This document shows positions 55,501 through 64,000 of a stretch of 64,000 bases of DNA, piece after piece. The stretch is from assembly GCA_009760855.2 (NCBI GenBank), contig WPIO01000002.1, forward strand, positions 5,639,001 to 5,703,000. Reading direction: 5' to 3'. The DNA comes from Cristatella mucedo (lineage: Eukaryota; Bryozoa; Phylactolaemata; Cristatellidae). The notes below the pieces were generated by a model. That model was not told the DNA's origin. It did no database searches and saw only the letters and a list, made by a program, of their open reading frames with translations. Numbering within the stretch: position 1 is the stretch's first letter; the number at the start of each line of letters is the position of its first letter. Made by a program: the position numbers and the translations under genes.

Positions 55501-57985
55501 AAGCAGAAACGACATCTCAAAACCTTCTCATTTGTCGTAAACATGAGCAGACGCTGTCTACCATGTTTACCAGCCTGCTATGAGCGCTGTACCCATAGCA
55601 GAAAGTGGACTCGCTGGCTCTATGCACAAAAACGACACTGTATTAGCTGGGGCTCCAAGCATCAAGGTTCGAAGGGGCAGCCCGTTTGTAAGACTAGGTA
55701 TCAAGCAAAAAAATTTGGCCGTGCACCAAAACGAGGCTAGTCGAAACCAAAACAACCGATAGATTAACATCCCAAGAGAGGTGTCTGCTGCTGACAAGAA
55801 AATCGATAAGTGCATTCAAGATATTGCAGAATAAAATTTGTACAACCTCATTCGCTTAAAAATAAAACCATCGTTGTCGTCTTCCTTCTCAGATTAAACC
55901 TGCCCGCTCCACAATGAATACTTAGGTGGCCATGCTAGCTCTTGTAATGGAAATAGCATAGGAACATACCTCTATAATAAGCTAGGTTTGTTAGTCTATT
56001 TATCCATCCCTGAAGTCATCTAATGAAGTACATTGTGCACCATCGATAGTCACACAACGAGCGTACAGCAATTAAGTGCGTCAAAAAAGGTGGGGTGCAT
56101 GAAGAGGAGATAATTTGCAAATTTCCATATCAAGCTATAGTTGAAACTTGACATTGCAAAGCTGGAACTTCACTAGACTATGAACTCGACGGGTTGTTCA
56201 AAGGATAGCCATTGCATTTAGTAGCTTGAGCTTTGCACTACAGCCCTCTTTGCAGTTGTTACACATGCGGTGTGCGGCTTCCGCGTTCGGGCAGAACCAG
56301 GCCACTAACGCAGCGCTCGTAACGGCGCTAGTGTCAGCCGACGCGCGACGAATGCTGATGACGCCTGGAGCTTGTATCAAGACTAGCGACTTGTAGGTGC
56401 AGCACCAATAAATGCAGGTATGCCGACAGCAACAGAACGCGGAAGCAACGAAGAGCGCCCCCTAACGTAACAAGTCCATATCCATAAAGTAGACAGTCTC
56501 TTTGACAGCAACGGAAAGTTACAGGCGTTCAACAGCGGCCATGATGTACGCCAATGGCTCCGTATCCTAGAGCTCAAATAAGCTCCAATGCAAACTCCGA
56601 AAGTGCAGTTGACGGCCCATTACAAAAGGTCGAGTTTTAAGCGGCATCGGCTATTGATTGTCGCCTTATTGGTTCCAGGCATTGGAATAATAATTATGTT
56701 TTATTATTGTAATTGTATTGTCAACGTTCAAAGATAGCAATAAATATATTTATATTGTCATAGCAAGCAAAAAAATGCTGTTGTTATAATTGCAAACAAT
56801 ACAACGCAATGTCAATGTCATCACAGCAAACATTTTAAAATTGTATCTACCGAACATGTTGCTCGCACCTACGCAGTGTGCGATCCACACAATACTGTCC
56901 GACTAGGAACTTTAAAAGTGCTGTTAAATTTTAAAAACTAAACTGCCCATTATTATAGCAATGACAGGGATAAAAATTGTTCTCTGGATAATAAAATATA
57001 CTAATTTTGTTATGGCACCGAATACGATATATTTTAACTATACAATGCAATATGCTCACTGCCTATGGACTCTCTTTACTGAGTCATAGTAGAAATACAA
57101 TACTGTACATACATTTACACATCCATTTCACGTCACTTTCGGAAGTACTGGTCACTAAAGACAAAGCGGCGTCATCTTGCCGCGCGACGGAGGAATGCCA
57201 TCTTGCCGCATGACAGAACGACGGACTTTCTTGCTTTATTTAGTAGAGATATGATCCCATACGTGTATTTTTGTGGAGGCCTGATCAGTTCTTAGACATT
57301 ATAACTCAAGAACGGCAAGCTTGAATATCTGTTATGATCTTTCTGATTTAGATCATCGCCGCGTGTCACTGTCGCCCGAGCGCCTCGGGGCGCTTACGGC
57401 GCTTACGGTGCATTCGGCAAACCCGGTGCTACCGCTTGGACGTACTGAGCTGGCACATTGGACAGTTGACAGATCCGTGTAAAGTAAATTTTACCTTTGC
57501 ACTGCTGTGCTGCGTGTTCATTATTTTCTTAAAATTGCAATGACTTTAATGTAGACTTCAAATTCACAACCTGAACACTGTTTAAGTAACATCAATCAAG
57601 ATCCTGAAAGAAAAAAAGTTGCATGGAAGAGACTTTTTCGCGAGCAGCAGCCTGCCTGAGAGACGCCAGACGAAGCTGATGAGCGGCATAGAAGGTGAAA
57701 GGTAGAAGGTGAAAGGTGAAAGAAAGAGCCGCGCTTTTTAGCAAACATGCGCCGGAGAGACTGAAGAAGAAACAGCAGCAGTACATCTAGTTTGAAAATA
57801 ATATACGAGGCCAGCAAGAAACCAGTCCAGTGCAAGATAGCGTGCAGAGTGGCGAGTTACTTGCTTATATATCCGGCTGCTTAGCACGTAGGCGACAGTT
57901 CTTGTCAACGTTGATGTGACGTCACTGACAAGAAAAGCTGTAATCGCAAAAAATGAAGCGGCGGTAGCGCTTCGTCCACTCTACT
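55501..57985. other. No assignable feature
   Basis: Mostly AT-rich. A small purine repeat (AGAAGGTGAAAGGT-type, three units) lies at 57688-57725. Frames are short and lack splice context. Confidence 0.4.
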
Positions 57986-57989
57986 ATCC

Positions 57990-58850
57990 TAAACGGAAAT
58001 GCCGAACTAGAGCCGTCAGCGAATGATGATCGCAATGTAGGCTTGATCTTTGACGAGTCCCTGGAGTTCACAAGCTTCATTGATAAGACGGCATCGTCTC
58101 CAGCCGGTCGTCGCGTTCGATGCCCGTCTAAGACTAGGGACTACTCACTGCAGCGATGAGCTGCAGATCTTACTAGATCCCTGCTGGACTATTGTAATCA
58201 GTATTTGCAGCGTCATGCAATAAAGCCCGGAAGCCTCTTCTGCAGATGTAGATGAATAAAGCTGCAAGTTTGGTTTCTAAATCCGAGAAGACTAGCCACA
58301 TTTTTGCTACAGGAGGTGCACAAGGTTTGAGTTGATTAATAAATGCAGAGCTAATGTCGTGCTCTGGCCCACAAGGCCTGCCGAGGATTCGGTCCTTCAT
58401 ACCTCGCCGAACTTTTGCAGCAGTTCCGGCCTCCTCGCGCGTCCCCAAGTCCTAGCAGGACAACGAATCAACTGCGTCATTCTTTCACTATAAGACCGTC
58501 AGTGAATGAAACTTATGCTCTACCGATACTCACCTGTGAAGCGCACTGCCACAATCCTTAGGCAAAGGCATCTGCTTTCTTGTGCTGCTGACTCGGGCAC
58601 ATCATTTCATGCTATCCTGCGAACCACTCTGCACCACTTGCTCAACTGCCCTCGCGGCCCCGCTGCCTCGCATCGCCTCACATCCTCGTCTCTGAGTGAA
58701 ACAAGTCTGCCGGCAAGTCAGCATGCACACCTAAAGTCTTGCTGGCTTTGCGAAATAAATAACTCTCCACTGCAACCTGCCAGTTTGTCTTGGTAACTTT
58801 GTGGAGTTGCAGACGAAGACTCGCGATGATATATAACATAAACCACCAAT
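57990..58850 (+). mobile_element. Old LINE-B-related remnant, + strand
   Basis: Frame fragments give NVGLIFDESLEFTSFIDK, SLLDYCNQ and ALAHKACRGFGPSYLAELLQ, RT C-terminal blocks similar to the 54500-54900 copy. The right end, TTGGTAACTTTGTGGAGTTGCAGACGAAGACTCGCG, matches the LINE-B tail block. Many stops. Confidence 0.7.
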
Positions 58851-59399
58851 TCTTGCATTTGCTTAGAAATAAGATTTCACGTGAATGATGGACAGTGGAA
58901 TTCGTCTCCAGCACACTCGACTCCCAGCCAGCAGACCAATATTGCGACCGTGAGTAGGTATCGCGGCGTCGGGCTGTCACGTGCTTTCTCCAAAAAACCA
59001 AGTCACGCCCTACGCTACTCAGCAAACTCAAAGTGCCATGTGTTGTAACTCTGTGTTTTGCGGCAGCAGTCATTTCTCCTTGCAATCGCTTGCTTGCACA
59101 TTGTACAGGACAGGTGTCAGAGTCTCCAGTCGGCTACGAACCAGCAAGAGAAGTAAATGACAGCGAACTGCCGACACACATCGACGCAAGCGAAACGCAT
59201 TCGGGAGCATAGCGGTCACGTGGTGAGACCGGGGCGTCGCGGGCGGCTTGTAACGTTGCAACGTCGCAAGCCGCCAGCCTGCCAGTCGGTATGCATACAG
59301 TTTGGGAATACGCCCATATACTGTGGCGCAGCGCCGGCCTGACTCAGTTTTAGAGCGCAGTTTGAGAATTGTTCAGTTTGAGAATTGCTCAGCAGGAAA

Positions 59400-59720
59400 C
59401 ACCTCTGTCCTAGAGCAAGAGGACGCAGCCATCGTAGTAGGATCGTGAGGCTGATTGGTATTAGCTGGCCTGTCACTCCTATAGTCCCGGCTAGCAATTT
59501 AAGAATAGGGTAACGCTTGCCCAAGGTCGCTGTCCCCGCCAGCCGTCCTAGATTTTCTGGACTGTTTCCGTGAGAACAAAAGAAGTGGGTGAAGAGCATC
59601 TGCGTTCTCGAGCTGTGAGCAAGGGGACGCAGAGGTCGCTGAGGTGATTGATATTGGCTGGGTTGTCAACCCCATTGTCCCAGCTAGTTATGTAATGATA
59701 GGGCGACGCTCACTGGAGGC
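59400..59720 (+). repeat. Diverged direct duplication, offset about 192 bp
   Basis: TTGGTATTAGCTGGCCTGTCACTCC to AGGGTAACGCTTGCC (about 59455-59522) is repeated as TTGATATTGGCTGGGTTGTCAACCCC to AGGGCGACGCTCACT (about 59648-59714). The preceding GAGCAAGAGGACGCAG/GAGCAAGGGGACGCAG words are also shared. Confidence 0.65.
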
Positions 59721-60429
59721 TTCTTCTTCATCTTTGGCTCCGTATCGACGCCGGCGCCGGTAGTTGCCGGACTCGTTTCTCTAAAGGCGAGAGAGAAGGG
59801 TGGGCTGTTCGCCGGCGATTTAGGGACAGGACGAAACAGCGCCAGGAGGACTCCGTGGACGCCACCGAATACGGTCGTATAGCACCCGTGCTCGCATTTT
59901 TGTGTTTCTTCTGTGTTTCGTGCGTACGCACGTGCACGTGATCTCGCCAAGAGTGCTTGGTGTAACGTGTGAGGTATTCCGGCCGTAAGGTGGAAGCGGA
60001 ACCCTAGTTCTCCGGTCAAGGTCGAGGCTCCGGTTCGGGCTCCTCGTCCTGTTTGGGTCGTTCCCCACAATAGGCTTAGGTAGCCTAAGTGCGGGGACGT
60101 ATTGCCTCCGCAAGAGTGCTGGTGCTGTTGAGAGCGAGTGAGGAGTGTGGAGATAAAACTGAGAGCTAGGCGCGCAGCGACCGTGTGCGCTTGCGAATAG
60201 AGCTCAGTAAAATCCCCAATTTGTGTCTCGCTTTCCAATTCACGCCGCGGACTCACGGCCCCCTTTAGTAACGATGAGTAAGTCAGCGCCTGAAACGCTT
60301 GTGGCGGCCAGCTGATTGCTCGTAGACGCGCGCCAAACGGCATTAGGCGCTAGGTTACGCCAAAGGTAAGCGGCAGGTTAAGCCTACTCCGCCGAGCCTT
60401 CGGCGTTACATTACTGCACGCAGATATTT
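59721..60429. other. Unassigned; long minus-strand open frame of doubtful meaning
   Basis: A 219-codon minus-strand frame (60343-59684) crosses this stretch. The translation shows no domain I recognise, overlaps the 59.4-59.7 kb duplication, and has a competing frame on the same strand. I treat it as non-coding. Confidence 0.35.
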
Positions 60430-61640
60430 GATGCGTCAATGATGACGGATTTTGCTCGGGTTCCTGACTAGTTAGAGGCGAGGACGAATGCGGAAAAGTG
60501 GACTTCCGAGATAGCCTACATTCAAAACTGCCCGCAGAGCACCCGAGCAGCTCCGCGCGCGTCGCATCGCACGCGAGAGTCCGCCGCGAGAGTCCGCGTC
60601 GATTCGCTCGCTCATCCGACCGGCAACGCGAGAGGCCGAAGCGTCTTCCCCAGGATGCAGAGCTAGCGAGATCCGTGGCTGAGCGCGGCGCAACTCCCGC
60701 GCTGACGGCGGAGGCGGCCCGCCGCCCGCGGCGGCGGACGGAGAGTCGTCCTGACGAGCGCCGATTCCGACGGCCGCCGCCCACGGCCGCCGCCCAGGGT
60801 ATCCTCGCTCCCTTGCAGCGGCCGCCGGCCTGCGCTTAAGGCGAGAGCACCGTACGGCCGCGCGGCCCGCGGCGCTTCTTAAGCCTGCCGAGGCCGCGTC
60901 GGTAGGTAGCCCTTCGTCGGCGAGTTTACTTGCACAGCGAGGGCAGCCGCGGCACCAGCGGGCGGCGCGCAGAGAACGCCCGCGATCGGATGAGGTATCC
61001 CCGCCGCGCCAGGGCCTGCGTGCTACGAGTTAAGGCCAATTAGCCAGCCTGCCGCTGGGCCTCGCGCGCTGGCGCCCGCCCTCCTACTTTCGCTGCATTC
61101 CGTGCGCGGCGCTCGCCTTTCTTCTAGCGATGCAAGGACGCTCCGGCATCCGCCGCTCCCGCTACCCGCGCGTCACCTTCCTGGCGGTCCTGCGAACTAT
61201 AGCGCGACCGCCACGCTGAGCGCGAGCGGCGGTGGCCTCGCTTCCCGTCGGCGCTGCGATCTCGTTCCGCCAGCGGCGGGTCAGCGTGGGGGGGGGGGGA
61301 GTTAATGCACTGTGTGAGGTAGGCGTTTGGGTGCGTCGTGCCTTCTCAGCCATCCTGGCACCCGGCGACAACAGCGTCGGGTAGCCGCGCGCGCGCGGCG
61401 CTCTTTGCGCGCGGCTACGCGACCCTTGCATCTGCCGCAGCTTAGCTTGCGGCCTCGGGCTCATAGGAGGAGGTGACCTGCACGTGAAACCCGCGTTGAC
61501 GTGGGCGCGGCGGTCGCCGCCACCGCCGGCCATGTCGCGTGCCCACCAGTCCAGCCGCAGCTGTCGCAATGACTCGGACAAAGTACGGCATTGTCGATGA
61601 CGTCAGGCGCTAGCGCAAAGCGAGCGGCGTCTGGTCAGTG
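60430..61640. promoter_or_regulatory. GC/CpG-rich island
   Basis: The strongest CpG-rich block in the window, with CGCG, GCCGCC and GGCGGC words throughout and a (G)10-class run near 61290. Overlapping frames on both strands (up to 144 codons) are expected by chance at this composition. It could be an unmethylated promoter with a first exon, but no protein is recognisable. Confidence 0.4.
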
Positions 61641-61804
61641 TAGCGGCGCTATCGGTGCGCTGCCGCGAAGAGGCACGCTAGTCAGCCGTAGCACGACCGG
61701 ACATGGATGGGGGGCCGCACTGTGCCTACATCCGGTGTCGAATTTCTCAGACTTCAGTCTGCAGTAATGCCAATCTCCCTGACTCGTCTTTCGCCTCCCA
61801 GCTT

Positions 61805-62790
<986 letters not shown>

Positions 62791-62949
62791 ACGTGCACAC
62801 TTGCGCTCGGAGCGATAGCGTCTTCATTGTATATACGGAGGGTGTATACAACGATCCGATTGCCTTACTGGCGGATGCAAGCCAGTTGAAAGTGCCTACG
62901 GTTGAAAAGTAATTTGGACACGTGGACAGTGTTATGGATCGCTCTTTGA

Positions 62950-63400
62950 ACAGCCCTAGGCCACGCTCGACTGACTGGGCCGCTTAGGACGACGCGCTGT
63001 CAGACCGCGCGGTGCCTTATTGATTCCTCCACGACGCCGACCATCTGAGGACCAGCGAAGGTCCTCAGACGGTCATTTGGTCGTCATTTTGCGGTCCATC
63101 CTCAGCGCGAGGCGTGACGTGCAGGCAATTGCGCACATTTGCAGCATTTGCATTCGCTTTGTGGGACGTCGCTTTCGCTCATCTCGGCCGTCAGCCGGGA
63201 CAGCTTAGCGTAAATTGCGCGCAGACGCTCCCCCTCTCCTCCATTCGACGGAGCAACCTTGACCGTCGCGTCGGCCTCGGCCGATGGCCATGCGGCCGCC
63301 GAGGCGGCAGCTGAACTCCTCGAGGCTCATAGGTGCTATGCGTGCGAGCGACGGGTCGAGGTACCTATAGGCCTTTCGTGGGGTACCATTCAGAATCATA
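62950..63400. other. CpG-rich stretch containing a hairpin
   Basis: Contains an inverted repeat with arms 63039-63053 and 63060-63074 (GACCATCTGAGGACC against its complement, 14 of 15 pairs) and loop AGCGAA. CpG density is raised around it. No gene recognised. Confidence 0.6.
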
Positions 63401-63634
63401 CTGAGTTAAGCCGGTCTCAAGGTGGCGCGATCAAAGGTTCCTAGAATTAATCGCACAAATAAGCAGCAGGAAGGTTACCTTTTAAAATTAACTCTTTATG
63501 CGGCTAAGCAGAGGTTGCCGGTTTCTATAAGTACAAATGGTAGAAAGTGGCCTGTGGATTTTAGCATTCAACTTCAGCTCGTTCGTGGTTGTTCTAGTCC
63601 AGGTCAGCAGTGGTGCCCAATTAAAAAGATAATA

Positions 63635-64000
63635 ATAATAGTAGTAATAAGACATTTCAAAGATGTCCGAGGAAAACTAAGAAAATTAAAATCTCTCTCT
63701 AGACACTTTACATATGTTGGAATGGCAGCATACCAATCGATTTATGACAACATGCACAGTGACAGAATGTAAAAGCACGCATAAAATGCACGGCGTCAGC
63801 ACGTCCGAGCACACAAAGGAAAACTCACATGAATCGAGCAAATGCTGTAAGGAACGCGCAAGTTCTTAGCTTAATTTTTTTTTAATTCGTTCGGACAGGG
63901 GAGCCCGCTGGGTCAGTCGGGAGTGAGCTCCAGGCTTTGTAAGCATACGAGCTAAAGGCACGAAGATCTCCGAAGGATTTGAGCTTGATTAGATGCAAGA
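63635..64000 (-). mobile_element. LINE-A 3' portion, minus strand, running off the window
   Basis: ATAATAATAGTAGTAATAAG tail, then AAAATCTCTCTCTAGACACTTTAC (reversed hairpin region), a diverged 3' UTR and the reversed ORF end (GGGAGTGAGCTCCAGGCTTTG, GAAGGATTTGAGC). Continues beyond 64000. Confidence 0.8.

Noticed and set aside
59684-60343. 219-codon minus-strand frame as a gene
   Set aside because: No recognisable domain, overlaps a diverged direct duplication and a competing frame, no splice or start support.

Overview
The window looks like invertebrate metazoan nuclear DNA. There are no long bacterial-style ORFs. It holds a split gene with GT-AG introns of 1.3-4.5 kb, many 5'-truncated non-LTR retrotransposons, tRNA-derived SINEs, hAT-type DNA transposons, long dinucleotide arrays and a degenerate satellite of about 170 bp. 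I cannot assign a phylum from the sequence alone.

The one gene I identify firmly is a VAMP7-like longin R-SNARE on the + strand. Seven coding exons are clear: 29975-30120, 34168-34225, 36854-36903, 38947-39034, 40353-40437, 42666-42733 and 47281-47373. They splice in phase to 196 codons covering the longin domain, the SNARE motif with its zero-layer Arg and the start of the C-terminal membrane anchor. The last exon is ambiguous; the best candidate is 47535-47636. The gene is invisible to ORF finding because each exon is only 50-146 bp. Its introns carry LINE tails, two SINEs, a GC-rich minisatellite and CA, TG, CT and GA arrays.

Two weaker coding candidates lie upstream on the + strand: a 125-bp exon-like block (15848-15972) and a GC-rich open frame behind a good splice acceptor (20737-21796). 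A third, on the minus strand, is at 32744-32905. I could not name any of their products.

The rest is mostly repeats. LINE-A (CR1/L2-like RT, 3' hairpin followed by an (ATT)n tail) has more than fifteen fragments. LINE-B (related RT, TACAT-type tail) has five or six. SINE S1 (tRNA head with A and B boxes) has four copies. SINE S2 has a tRNA-like head and a 3' end resembling LINE-A, with one good copy and several fragments. A decayed autonomous hAT element spans about 8.48-11.33 kb and is split by a LINE-A insertion. Two short non-autonomous hAT-like elements with recognisable target duplications lie at 16630-17022 and 24981-25253.

A satellite with period about 155-180 bp fills most of 1-2815 and reappears at 50630-52200, where its orientation flips near 51765. 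Nested insertions (SINE in LINE in satellite, LINE-A in LINE-B, SINE in the RT active-site codons) give relative ages. GC/CpG-rich islands at about 7.4-8.2, 20.7-22.0, 60.4-61.6 and 63.0-63.4 kb may be promoters or first exons of genes not otherwise visible. I found no CRISPR, operon, rRNA or intact tRNA gene, and no sign of a novel defence-like system.
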